This document shows positions 22,879 through 29,944 of a stretch of 32,194 nucleotides of DNA, piece by piece. Made by a program: the position numbers and the translations under genes. Each line of letters starts with the position of its first letter. Position 1 is the stretch's first letter. The notes beneath the pieces are model-generated. The model saw only the letters and a list, made by a program, of their open reading frames with translations, was not told the origin of the DNA and made no database searches. Source of the stretch: Rubrobacter sp. (GTDB lineage: Bacteria; Actinomycetota; Rubrobacteria; Rubrobacterales; Rubrobacteraceae); NCBI GenBank assembly GCA_013697825.1, contig JACCWD010000076.1:1-32194 (forward strand), read 5' to 3'.

Positions 22879-23559
22879 TCAGCCGATCCTCTGCGCGAAC
22901 ACCGATTTGACGAGCGGCCCCCCGAGGTGATGCACCTCGCCCTCCGAATCCTCGACGACGACCACGCCGTCTATCTCCCTTATCTCCCGGACGGTGAGTA
23001 CCCTTCCCGGAACGAGGCCGCGCTCACCGAGGTAGTCGAGCATCGGGATGCTCTCGTCGCTGACTTTGGAGATCCTCACCCTTTGCCCGGCTTCGGCTTC
23101 CCCGAGCGGGGTCGAGTCGTCCGGCGTGAGGATGCCTTCGCTCGTTGGGATCGGATCCCCGTGCGGGTCGTGGTTCGGGTGGCCGAGGAACTCCGAAAGC
23201 CTCTCCGTGAAGGTGTCTGAGACGGCGTGCTCGAGTTTTTCGGCCTCGTCATGCACTTCTTCCCACGTGTACCCGAGGTGTTCGAGGAGGAACGTCTCGA
23301 TGAGCCGATGCCGCCGCACGAGGCGAAGCGCCTCCTCGTGGCCCCGCTCGGTGAGCGAGGCGCCATGGTACCGCTCGTACTCGACGAAGCCCATCGTCCG
23401 AAGCCGCCCGAGCATGTTCGTCACCGACGCCGGAGCCACCGAGAGATGGCCGGATATGTCCTTCGTCGAGGCCGCCCCGTTCCCGGCTATCGTCCATATG
23501 GCCTTTATATAATCGCCCGTCGAGACGGAGAGGGGGTGTGCTTGCGCCGAATCAGTCAT
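22879..23559 (-). CDS. DtxR/MntR-family metal-dependent repressor
   Basis: A 226-residue repressor from ATG 23559. The winged helix-turn-helix lies at about 15-75 (YIKAIWTIAGNGAASTKDISGHL, then SVTNMLGRLRTMGFVEYERY). The metal-binding and dimer domain is at about 85-145 (EAEKLEHAVSD, GHPNHDPHGDPIP). A C-terminal FeoA/SH3-like domain follows (155-226, ending VHHLGGPLVKSVFAQRIG). The HP-HDPHGDP pattern is common in manganese- and iron-responsive members. Its probable targets are the dyads at 24180-24195 and 25296-25311, which flank the importer. Upstream is an extended -10-like TGCTAAGAT but no Shine-Dalgarno. Confidence 0.9.
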   Translation of the reverse strand: MTDSAQAHPLSVSTGDYIKAIWTIAGNGAASTKDISGHLSVAPASVTNMLGRLRTMGFVEYERYHGASLTERGHEEALRLVRRHRLIETFLLEHLGYTWEEVHDEAEKLEHAVSDTFTERLSEFLGHPNHDPHGDPIPTSEGILTPDDSTPLGEAEAGQRVRISKVSDESIPMLDYLGERGLVPGRVLTVREIREIDGVVVVEDSEGEVHHLGGPLVKSVFAQRIG

Positions 23560-23605
23560 CGCACGCCAAATCTTAGCATTTGTGGGGTCTCTCGCTTCGC
23601 TCGCC

Positions 23606-23676
23606 GTTCTTGGTTGATGGTTCTTGGTTACTGGCAAATACAAAAACCAAGAACTAAAAACCAATAACCAATAACC
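23606..23676. repeat. Opposed heptamer array, site 2
   Basis: An AT-rich block in the gap upstream of the DtxR-type gene. The right half reads CCAAGAA, CTAAAAA, CCAATAA, CCAATAA, CC. The left half carries, on the opposite strand, CCAGTAA, CCAAGAA, CCATCAA, CCAAGAA. GTTCTTGGTT and AACCAAGAAC can pair. GC-rich flanks (CTCGCTTCGCTCG and GGAGCGACC) add an outer stem, as at site 3. Confidence 0.75.
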
Positions 23677-23702
23677 GGAGCGACCGAAGGGAGCGAACCG
23701 CG

Positions 23703-24158
23703 TTAGTTCATCGACGTGATGTGAACCCGCGACGAGTGAGCCGCGCCCGCGAGTTGCGCCAGGCTAGCCGACACGAGCGCCGCGTCCGCCGCGTGCTTTG
23801 GATAGCTTTCCCCGTCCCCGGCCCGCTTCCCCAAAGCCTCCATGATCCTGAAAAGACGGCTCGCTCCCCATTTCAAGTCCGCGTCCATCCCGCCGTGCTT
23901 GGCGACGTTGAGTACCGCATACACGCTCTGCGGATGAAGGCCGCCACTCTCCCCATGCTCCACGAAATAGCCGTGCTTATCGAGAATTCCATCCACGACC
24001 CTCTTCGCGTCCCCCAAACCCCGCGACTCGTGCGAAGGCAAATACGCTCCGCCTATGACCTTGAGCGCCATCGCCTCACGCTCCCCTCCCTCCCTCGCAT
24101 ACGATTCGATCAACGCGAACAACTCCGGGAACTCCTCGCCATTCTCCTTCTTCCTCAT
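23703..24158 (-). CDS. Hypothetical protein under a probable metal-responsive promoter
   Basis: A 151-residue soluble protein from ATG 24158, with a perfect AAGGAGG Shine-Dalgarno five bases upstream. It is mostly helical, with ELFALIESYAREGGEREAMALKVIGGAYLPSHESRGLGDAKRV at the N-terminus and HAADAALVSASLAQLAGAA at the end, and several His residues. I recognise no family. Its promoter (TATAAT on the minus strand at 24174-24179) abuts the TTAG-N6-CTAA dyad at 24180-24195, so it is probably co-regulated with the divergent PhoU-like gene and the metal importer. Confidence 0.72.
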   Translation of the reverse strand: MRKKENGEEFPELFALIESYAREGGEREAMALKVIGGAYLPSHESRGLGDAKRVVDGILDKHGYFVEHGESGGLHPQSVYAVLNVAKHGGMDADLKWGASRLFRIMEALGKRAGDGESYPKHAADAALVSASLAQLAGAAHSSRVHITSMN

Positions 24159-24173
24159 TCCAACCTCCTTGAC

Positions 24174-24219
24174 ATTATAATTAGTTTTAGCTAAAAATAT
24201 TATCAGACGATGGTATATA
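24174..24219. promoter_or_regulatory. Divergent promoter pair around the metal-box region
   Basis: Minus-strand TATAAT occupies 24174-24179. On the plus strand TGGTATATA (24211-24219) is an extended -10. The dyad at 24180-24195 lies between them, touching the minus-strand -10 and reaching the expected -35 of the plus-strand promoter. One bound repressor could close both. Confidence 0.5.
24180..24195. promoter_or_regulatory. Putative DtxR/MntR-type operator (dyad TTAG-N6-CTAA)
   Basis: TTAG (24181-24184), TTTTAG, CTAA (24191-24194), flanked by A on both sides. Written on one strand it shares TTAGTTTT-GCTAAA with the reverse complement of the site at 25296-25311. It sits between two divergent genes. 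Confidence 0.6.
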
Positions 24220-24276
24220 TGTCGTTGGGAGACGACGGGAAGGATGGGATGGGATGTATGGGGATCGGGGGTTGTC

Positions 24277-24921
24277 ATGTTGAGGGCTTCTTTGCGGGGA
24301 GAGTTGGATGAGATGAACTCTCGGGTTCTCGACCTTTTTGGGTGTGTGGAGGGGAACCTTTCGGAGATGGTCGGGTTTCTGGAAGGGGGCGGTTCGGGGA
24401 GCGGCGGGAGTCGGGACGGTCGGGCCGAGCGGCTCAAGATGCGCGGGGGGGAGATCGAGGACGATTGCCTTCTCCTTCAGGCGAGGCATGCTCCGGTGGC
24501 GTGCGACCTCCGGCTCGTCCGGGCGATTTTCGCCGTCGCGAGCCACGCCGTCCGTGCGGGCGTCCTTTGCGAACATGTCTTCCGCGCCTTCGAGTTCTCC
24601 GGCGACGGCCCGCGCCGCCGCGATCTCGACGAGAAGATAGCGAGGATGGCCCGCGAAGCCCGGGAGGTCTTTCGCGGGGGCATGGAGACATTCGAAGACC
24701 GCGACGTTCGGAAGGCGCGGAGTTTGAAGGAGATGGACGAAGTCGTGGATCTTCTTTGCGCCGAGGTGATGGGGATGGCGGCGGACGGCGGGGGGTTGTC
24801 GGTATCGCCGGGACAGATTTCGCAGGCCGCTCTCGTGGCCCATTATCTGGAGCGCATAGCGGACCACGGCGTGGACATCGGGATGCGAACCGTTTTCATG
24901 GTGGAGGGGGAGGGCGCGTGA
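24277..24921 (+). CDS. PhoU-domain protein
   Basis: A 214-residue all-helical protein from ATG 24277 with a G-rich site (GGGGG) upstream. EIEDDCLLLQARHAPVACDLRLVRA and HYLERIADHGVDIGMRT are the two PhoU hallmark segments, one per helical bundle, with their metal-binding acidic residues. A Gly/Ser-rich insert (GGGSGSGGSRDG) interrupts the first bundle. PhoU proteins modulate phosphate or divalent-cation transporters. No pst genes are near, and it lies beside a metal importer behind a shared operator type, so a role in metal or metal-phosphate balance is suspected. Confidence 0.82.
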   Translation: MLRASLRGELDEMNSRVLDLFGCVEGNLSEMVGFLEGGGSGSGGSRDGRAERLKMRGGEIEDDCLLLQARHAPVACDLRLVRAIFAVASHAVRAGVLCEHVFRAFEFSGDGPRRRDLDEKIARMAREAREVFRGGMETFEDRDVRKARSLKEMDEVVDLLCAEVMGMAADGGGLSVSPGQISQAALVAHYLERIADHGVDIGMRTVFMVEGEGA

Positions 24922-25238
24922 TCCTCGACGTCCCCGGCTCCGGCCCCATAGTCTCGAAGAAAGGCCACATAGACGAAGCTATCCTCCGCCGCCGACTGAG
25001 GAAGATGCGGCGCGGCGAAGTTTGCTACCTCTTCCCCGAAGCCCCCGAACTCGGCCCCGACACGAACTGGCACGGATATGTCCAAAAAGTCGAGGGCGGC
25101 GCGAGATGCAAACGTGGCTTCGCGATTCAAGGCCACCGCGGAACCTCCATCCCCGACCAAAGATACCGCGAAGTCGGCCTCGAAGCCGCCGTCTCCTGCG
25201 CCATGAAAACAAAACCGCGAGCCATGATCGTGTCATGA
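24918..25238 (+). CDS. Hypothetical small protein coupled to the PhoU-like gene
   Basis: A 106-residue protein from GTG 24918, whose GTGA overlaps the PhoU stop. It starts ILDVPGSGPIVSKKGHIDE, continues LRRRLRKMRRGEVCYLFPEAPELGPDT and ends RYREVGLEAAVSCAMKTKP. It is basic, has three Cys and several His, and lacks a signal or membrane segment. No family is recognised. The overlap suggests that the two proteins are made in fixed ratio and may interact. Confidence 0.6.
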   Translation: MILDVPGSGPIVSKKGHIDEAILRRRLRKMRRGEVCYLFPEAPELGPDTNWHGYVQKVEGGARCKRGFAIQGHRGTSIPDQRYREVGLEAAVSCAMKTKPRAMIVS

Positions 25239-25295
25239 CCAAAATATATTTTGAGCCGAAGCATCGCTTGACGCTTGACAAATATTAGTGCAAAC

Positions 25296-25311
25296 TTTAG
25301 CCAAAACTAAA
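25296..25311. promoter_or_regulatory. Putative DtxR/MntR-type operator before the metal importer
   Basis: TTTAG (25296-25300), CCAAAA, CTAAA (25307-25311) has perfect 5-bp arms 6 bp apart. A perfect TTGACA lies at 25275-25280, but no ideal -10 follows at 17 bp; TAAAAT at 25308-25313 overlaps the dyad. It ends 28 bp before the start at 25340. Confidence 0.65.
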
Positions 25312-25339
25312 ATCAATGAGTCGGAGGGATTCAGCGAGT

Positions 25340-26320
25340 ATGGGATCTTTGAATTTCGAGAAGTCGAAAACTGTCGGTTTTGCGCGAGGAATCGGGCTTT
25401 TGCTCGGTGCGGCGCTCGCCGCGTTATTCGCGGCGGGGTGCGGAGGGAGTGGGGAGTCCGGCGAGGCCGGGGCTGTGGAAGGCACGATACAGGCGACGAC
25501 GACCACGACGCACATCACGGACATGGTGGAAACCATCGGCGGTGAAGAGGTCGAGACGACGGCTTTGATGGGGCCGGGGGTTGACCCGCATCTCTACGAG
25601 GCGAGCCAGGGCGACATAAGCGCTCTTCAGGAGGCGGACGTCATTTTCTACAACGGCCTCTTCCTGGAAGGGCAATTGAACGACACCCTCATCCAGATCG
25701 GCCAGCAGACGCCGACCGTGCAGGTTACGTCGGAGATTCCGGAGGACGACCTCCTTCCGTCGGAGGATTATGAGGGACAAGCCGACCCGCACGTGTGGTT
25801 CGCGCCGGAGCTTTGGCTGACGGGCGTCGGCCCGGTCGTCGAGCAACTCTCCGAACTCAAGCCCGACGCCGCCGAGGACTTCGAGCGGCGCGGAGAGGAA
25901 TATCGCGCCGAGGCGATGGAGGCGCACGAATACGTGTGCGATGAGGTCGAGACGATCCCCGAAGAGGATCGCATCCTCGTCACCTCCCACGACGCTTTCC
26001 GGTATTTCGGGGGAGCGTATGGCTTCGAGGTGCGTGGTTTGCAGGGAATTTCCACCGACGCCGAGGCCGGGGCGGGCGATGTGAGCGAGCTAGCCGACTT
26101 CCTCGTCGAGGAGGAGATACCGGCGATCTTCCCCGAGTCGAGCGTCTCTCCGAGGAGCCTCGAAGCCGTCGAGGCGGCCGCCGAGGATCGCGGCCTCGAC
26201 CTCGCCGTCGGCGACGAACTCTTCGCCGACGCGATGGGCGAACCGGGCACCGAAGAGGGAACGTACGCCGGAATGCTCCGCGCCAACGCCGACACCATAG
26301 TCGCCGGACTCGGAGGGTGA
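25340..26320 (+). CDS. Metal ABC transporter substrate-binding lipoprotein (TroA/MntA-like)
   Basis: A 326-residue cluster A-I binding protein. ATG 25340 is preferred over ATG 25316 because GGAGGG precedes it and the signal fits. The lipobox FAAGC has lipid-carrying Cys34. Metal ligands read as His84 (VDPHLYE), His151 (DPHVWF), His217 (TSHDAFRYFG) and Asp292 (GDELFAD), the three-His-one-Asp set of TroA. No His-rich loop of ZnuA type is present, and the surface is very acidic. It should deliver manganese, zinc or iron to the ABC proteins encoded downstream; the metal cannot be fixed from sequence. Confidence 0.9.
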   Translation: MGSLNFEKSKTVGFARGIGLLLGAALAALFAAGCGGSGESGEAGAVEGTIQATTTTTHITDMVETIGGEEVETTALMGPGVDPHLYEASQGDISALQEADVIFYNGLFLEGQLNDTLIQIGQQTPTVQVTSEIPEDDLLPSEDYEGQADPHVWFAPELWLTGVGPVVEQLSELKPDAAEDFERRGEEYRAEAMEAHEYVCDEVETIPEEDRILVTSHDAFRYFGGAYGFEVRGLQGISTDAEAGAGDVSELADFLVEEEIPAIFPESSVSPRSLEAVEAAAEDRGLDLAVGDELFADAMGEPGTEEGTYAGMLRANADTIVAGLGG

Positions 26321-26336
26321 GGCTCGCTCCGCTCGC

Positions 26337-26402
26337 GTTCTTGGTTCTTGGTTTTTAGTTTTTAGCCAAGAACCAAAAACCAAGAACTAAAAACTAAAAA
26401 CC
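26337..26402. repeat. Opposed heptamer array, site 3, inside the metal-importer operon
   Basis: Perfect 16-bp arms GGTTTTTAGTTTTTAG (26350-26365) and CTAAAAACTAAAAACC (26387-26402), with further nested units. The right side reads CCAAGAA, CCAAAAA, CCAAGAA, CTAAAAA, CTAAAAA, CC. Outer GC-rich flanks (GCTCGCTCCGCTCGC and GGAAGCGAAGCGACC) extend the hairpin. It separates the lipoprotein gene from the ATPase gene and could stabilise the upstream message or reduce read-through. Confidence 0.85.
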
Positions 26403-26431
26403 GGAAGCGAAGCGACCAAAAGGAAAGACAT

Positions 26432-27217
26432 ATGAGACAGGTGGAGATGGAAGAGCGAAAAAACCGGAAACTCGAAGCGCTTCCCGACGAGACGCCGCTC
26501 GAAGTGTCGGGGCTCACGGTGGCGTACCGTGACAAGCCCGTGCTTTGGGATGTGAGCTTCGAGGTTCCCGACGGGGAACTCGTCGCCATCGTCGGGCCGA
26601 ACGGGGCGGGGAAGACGACGCTTCTCAAAGCGGTGATGGGCATGATCGAACCCGCCGCCGGACGCGCCCTCGTGTACGGGAAGCCCTTCGAGAAAGCCCG
26701 CCACCTCGTCGGATACGTCCCGCAAAGAGGCAGCGTGGACTGGGACTTCCCCACGAGCGCGCTCGACATCGTCCAAATGGGACTTTACGGAAAGCTCGGA
26801 TGGTTCCGGAGACCGGGCCGCAAAGAGCGCGAGACGGCGATGGAATGCCTCGAAAAAGTCGGGATCGCCTCGTTCGCCGATCGGCAAATTTCGCAGCTTT
26901 CGGGCGGCCAGCAACAAAGAGTGTTCCTCGCCCGCGCCCTCGCGCAAGACGCGAACCTTTACCTCACCGACGAGCCGTTCGCCGCCGTCGACTACAAAAC
27001 CGAACGCGCCATCGTCGAGCTTCTCCGCGAACTCAAATCACAGGGGAAGACCGTCATCGTCGTCCACCACGACCTCGGGACGGTTCCGGAATACTTCGAC
27101 CGGGTCGTAATTTTGAACAAAAACCTCGTCGCCGAAGGCCCGGTCGAGAAGGTCTTCAATAAAGAGAACCTCTCCGAGGCGTACGGCGGGAACGTCTCGT
27201 ACCTCGCGGGAAGCTGA
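26432..27217 (+). CDS. Metal ABC transporter ATP-binding protein (TroB/MntB-like)
   Basis: A 261-residue ATPase from ATG 26432 behind AAAGGAAAG. Walker A GPNGAGKT is at 55-62, signature LSGGQQQR at 156-163, Walker B LYLTDE at 176-181, and the switch His is in VVHHDLG near 213. VPQRGSVDWDFPTSALDIVQMG is characteristic of manganese/zinc/iron importers. It powers uptake through the two permeases encoded immediately downstream (3-bp gap). It stands 111 bp after the lipoprotein gene, with the heptamer hairpin between. Confidence 0.93.
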   Translation: MRQVEMEERKNRKLEALPDETPLEVSGLTVAYRDKPVLWDVSFEVPDGELVAIVGPNGAGKTTLLKAVMGMIEPAAGRALVYGKPFEKARHLVGYVPQRGSVDWDFPTSALDIVQMGLYGKLGWFRRPGRKERETAMECLEKVGIASFADRQISQLSGGQQQRVFLARALAQDANLYLTDEPFAAVDYKTERAIVELLRELKSQGKTVIVVHHDLGTVPEYFDRVVILNKNLVAEGPVEKVFNKENLSEAYGGNVSYLAGS

Positions 27218-27220
27218 GCG

Positions 27221-28126
27221 ATGCTCGAACTGGTTGCGGCCCTCTTCACGGACTATACGCTCCGGAACGTCGCTCTCGGGTGCGCGGTTCTCGGTGTTGT
27301 GAGCGGCGCTCTCGGGTGTTTCGCGGTTCTCCGGCGGCAAGGTCTCCTCGGGGACGCGCTCGCGCACGCCACTCTCCCCGGCGTGTGCGTCGCGTTCCTC
27401 CTCTCGGGGACTCGGGCGCCGTTCGTGCTCCTTCTCGGAGCGGCGCTCACCGCGAGCCTCGGCGCGCTCCTCATAATCGCCGTCGTGAACACGACTCGCA
27501 TAAAGTACGACGCCGCGCTCGGCATCGTACTCTCCGTGTTCTTCGGAGCCGGAACCGTCCTTCTCACGTACATCGCGGGTTCCGGAAACTCCGGGCAAAG
27601 CGGCCTCGACCGTTTCATCTTCGGACAAGCCGCCACCATCGTCCGGGGCGATGTCGTCACGATGGGAATATTGGCGGCCGCCGCGCTCCTCGTCGTCTTC
27701 GTGCTTTTCAAGGAGTTCAAAATCCTCTCCTTCGACCCCGAGTTCGCCGCGAGCATGGGCTTCCCGGTCGGGAAATTGAACGTTCTCCTCACCGCGCTCA
27801 TCGTCGTCGCAATCGTCATCGGGATACAAACCGTCGGCGTTATTTTGATGGCCGCCATGCTCATCACGCCCGCCGCCGCCGCGAGGCAATGGACGGACAA
27901 ACTTTCGGGGATGGTCTTTATATCCGGGTTTTTCGGGGCTTTGAGCGGGGTTTCGGGGGCGATGGTGAGCGCGTCCGGGTCGAACCTCCCGACGGGGCCG
28001 ATCATCGTCCTCTCGGCGACGGGGATCTTCCTCCTCTCGCTCGTCTTCGGCGCGAGGCACGGGTTTTTGTGGAGTCGGATGCGGGAGAGGCGAAACCGGA
28101 GAGCGGCTCTCGGAGGTTCCACATGA
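27221..28126 (+). CDS. Metal ABC transporter permease 1 (TroC/MntC-like)
   Basis: A 301-residue ABC-3 family permease with about eight or nine membrane helices. GDALAHATLPGVCVAFLL is the coupling-helix region of the family, and GVILMAAMLITPAAAARQWTD is the conserved late segment. ATG 27221 lies 3 bp after the ATPase stop. Its stop overlaps the start of the second permease in ATGA (28123-28126), which indicates translational coupling of a heterodimeric channel. Confidence 0.92.
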   Translation: MLELVAALFTDYTLRNVALGCAVLGVVSGALGCFAVLRRQGLLGDALAHATLPGVCVAFLLSGTRAPFVLLLGAALTASLGALLIIAVVNTTRIKYDAALGIVLSVFFGAGTVLLTYIAGSGNSGQSGLDRFIFGQAATIVRGDVVTMGILAAAALLVVFVLFKEFKILSFDPEFAASMGFPVGKLNVLLTALIVVAIVIGIQTVGVILMAAMLITPAAAARQWTDKLSGMVFISGFFGALSGVSGAMVSASGSNLPTGPIIVLSATGIFLLSLVFGARHGFLWSRMRERRNRRAALGGST

Positions 28127-29220
28127 GCGCGGACTTCATCGTCATAACGACGGCGATCCTCGTCGTGGTTCCGTGCGCGCTCCTCGGGACGCTCCTCGTG
28201 CTCCGGCAGATGGCGATGATCGGGGACGCGATCAGCCACGCCGTGCTTCCGGGCATCGTCTTCGCGTTCTTCATCTCGGAGTCGCTCGGCGCTCTCACCT
28301 CGCTCGTCGGGGCGGCGGTCTTCGGACTCCTTTGCGCCCTCCTCATCGAGGCGTTGAAAAACACCGGGCGGGTGAAAGAGGACTCGTCCATCGGCATCGT
28401 GTTCACCGCTCTCTTCGCGCTCGGGGTGTTCCTCATATCGCGCTTCGCCGGGAGCGTGCACCTCGATTTGCAGCATGTTCTTTACGGGGAGATCGCCTTC
28501 TCTCCGCTAAACTCGCTCATCATCGGTGGCGTGAACCTCGGGCCGATGTCGTTTTGGACGCTCGGGATCGTGACGGTCGTCGCCGTCTCTTTCGTCCTCC
28601 TTTTTTACAAGGAACTCAAAATCGCCACCTTCGACGCGGGCCTCGCCGCCGCCGTCGGGCTTTCGCCCGTCCTCGTCCATTATCTCCTCATGGGGGCGGT
28701 CTCGATCACGGTCGTCGGAGCGTTCGATTCGGTCGGGGCGATCCTCGTCGTCGCCTTCCTCATCGCCCCCGCCGCGACGGCATACCTTCTCACCGAACAA
28801 CTTTGGCGGATGATGGCTCTCGCGGTCGGAGCCGGGACGCTCTCCGCCGTCTCGGGTTATTTTCTCGCCGCTTTGTTCGATGTCTCGATCTCCGGCATGA
28901 TGGCGACGATGACGGGCGTTCTTTTCCTTCTCGCGCTCCTCTTCTCGCCGTCGCACGGCCTCGCCGCGGCCTTCCTCCGCCGCAGTGAGAACCGCCGCGT
29001 CTTCTCCCGCGACCTCCTCCTCTCGCGCATCGGAACCCTCGGTGAGAAAACGACCGAGGAAACCCTCGCCCGAAGCCTCGGATGGGAGGAGGGGAAGGTT
29101 TCACGCTCCCTCGAGGACGCCCTCCGCGAAGGCTTCATCGTGAGGCCGTCGAGCGGAGAAGTCGCCGTGACGAGGAAAGGCTGCGACGCCGCCCGAGAAA
29201 GAACCGAGAGCCTCGCGTGA
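28123..29220 (+). CDS. Metal ABC transporter permease 2 with C-terminal winged-helix domain
   Basis: A 365-residue protein from ATG 28123 behind GGAGG. The first 280 residues or so are a full ABC-3 permease (GDAISHAVLPGIVFAFFI; VGAILVVAFLIAPAATAYLLTE). The last 75 residues are soluble: RDLLLSRIGTLGEKTTEETLARSLGW, then SRSLEDALREGFIVRP and GEVAVTRKGCDAARE, a winged-helix pattern like DtxR-type DNA-binding domains. Related fused permeases are known from Gram-positive manganese importers. The tail may sense or regulate, but this is inference. It is the last gene of the operon. Confidence 0.9.
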   Translation: MSADFIVITTAILVVVPCALLGTLLVLRQMAMIGDAISHAVLPGIVFAFFISESLGALTSLVGAAVFGLLCALLIEALKNTGRVKEDSSIGIVFTALFALGVFLISRFAGSVHLDLQHVLYGEIAFSPLNSLIIGGVNLGPMSFWTLGIVTVVAVSFVLLFYKELKIATFDAGLAAAVGLSPVLVHYLLMGAVSITVVGAFDSVGAILVVAFLIAPAATAYLLTEQLWRMMALAVGAGTLSAVSGYFLAALFDVSISGMMATMTGVLFLLALLFSPSHGLAAAFLRRSENRRVFSRDLLLSRIGTLGEKTTEETLARSLGWEEGKVSRSLEDALREGFIVRPSSGEVAVTRKGCDAARERTESLA

Positions 29221-29944
29221 GGCGGCCCACGAAATAACGCCGGATTCGCGTGGAGAACCTCGCCCCGCCGCCAAAGAGACGCGCCCGGTGAATGCGAGAG
29301 AGCATCCGGACTCGGCATAAACACCTCGCGGCGAGCGGTCGTCTCGCACGGAGATTTCGCGCGCCGCCCGTCGGGACGCGGCCCTTTCTCCGGTCGGCGA
29401 AGGCCGGAAATGCCGGGAGTCGGGAAAGACATGGGGCGATGACCCGCTGCGGCCATCGAACCCGGTGCATGATGTCGACTCCGCGCGAAGCCCGCCGCGA
29501 CATCCGACGGCTCCGCCCCCGACGGTCGCCGGAAGTCGGGAGATCGCGTCGCTCGCTTCGGGGGTCGGGGAATATATGAAGCGACGCCCCGCTGCGGCCA
29601 CCGAATCCGTCGCATGGCATCGCTTCCGTGCGAAGCCCCCTCGCACCGCGGCATCCGACGAAAGCACCGCTCCTCGGAAGCCGTGCCGCCGTGGAGAGGG
29701 AGCCGGAGGCGAACCGCACCCCCGACCCCCCGTGCGGGCGGGTTTCAAACCCGCCACTACCGCCTCCCGGCTCTGTGAAAGTGAGACTCTCCGGCAGGAG
29801 ACGGTTCCCGAAAACCTCGAAGCGACCCCCCGAATTCCATGCCGTCGAACATTCGGGTTAAACATGCGGCGTCGGGTGGTAATAATTAGCGATGCCTGAC
29901 AACGGATTTAATCGAGGTCAAAATATCTTTGCGAGCCGGAGTTG
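29221..29944. other. Long repeat-bearing intergenic region
   Basis: About 720 bp with no supportable gene; long open frames exist on both strands but lack ribosome sites and family character. It contains a 75-bp repeat in two ungapped copies (29419-29493 and 29564-29638), boxes resembling TTCGGGAGTCGGG, and a perfect palindrome GGCGGGTTT-C-AAACCCGCC at 29737-29755. An AT-rich promoter-like patch precedes the ZIP gene (29880-29930). Confidence 0.6.
29419..29638. repeat. 75-bp direct repeat, two diverged copies
   Basis: Copy A 29419-29493 and copy B 29564-29638 align end to end without gaps, with 17 differences in 75 (about 77 percent identity). The best conserved core is CCCGCTGCGGCCA; both copies end GCGAAGCCC. 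They are 70 bp apart on the same strand. They were not seen elsewhere in the window except for the GTCGGGAAA start. Confidence 0.7.

Noticed and set aside
29700-29760. tRNA-like or CRISPR-like element around the palindrome GGCGGGTTT-C-AAACCCGCC
   Set aside because: No cloverleaf could be built, and there is only one copy with no spaced repeats; it is probably part of a dispersed intergenic repeat.
29628-29899. Open frames of 77-144 codons in the intergenic region before the ZIP gene
   Set aside because: Low-complexity Pro/Arg/Ser translation, no ribosome site, and overlap with the repeat and palindrome sequences.
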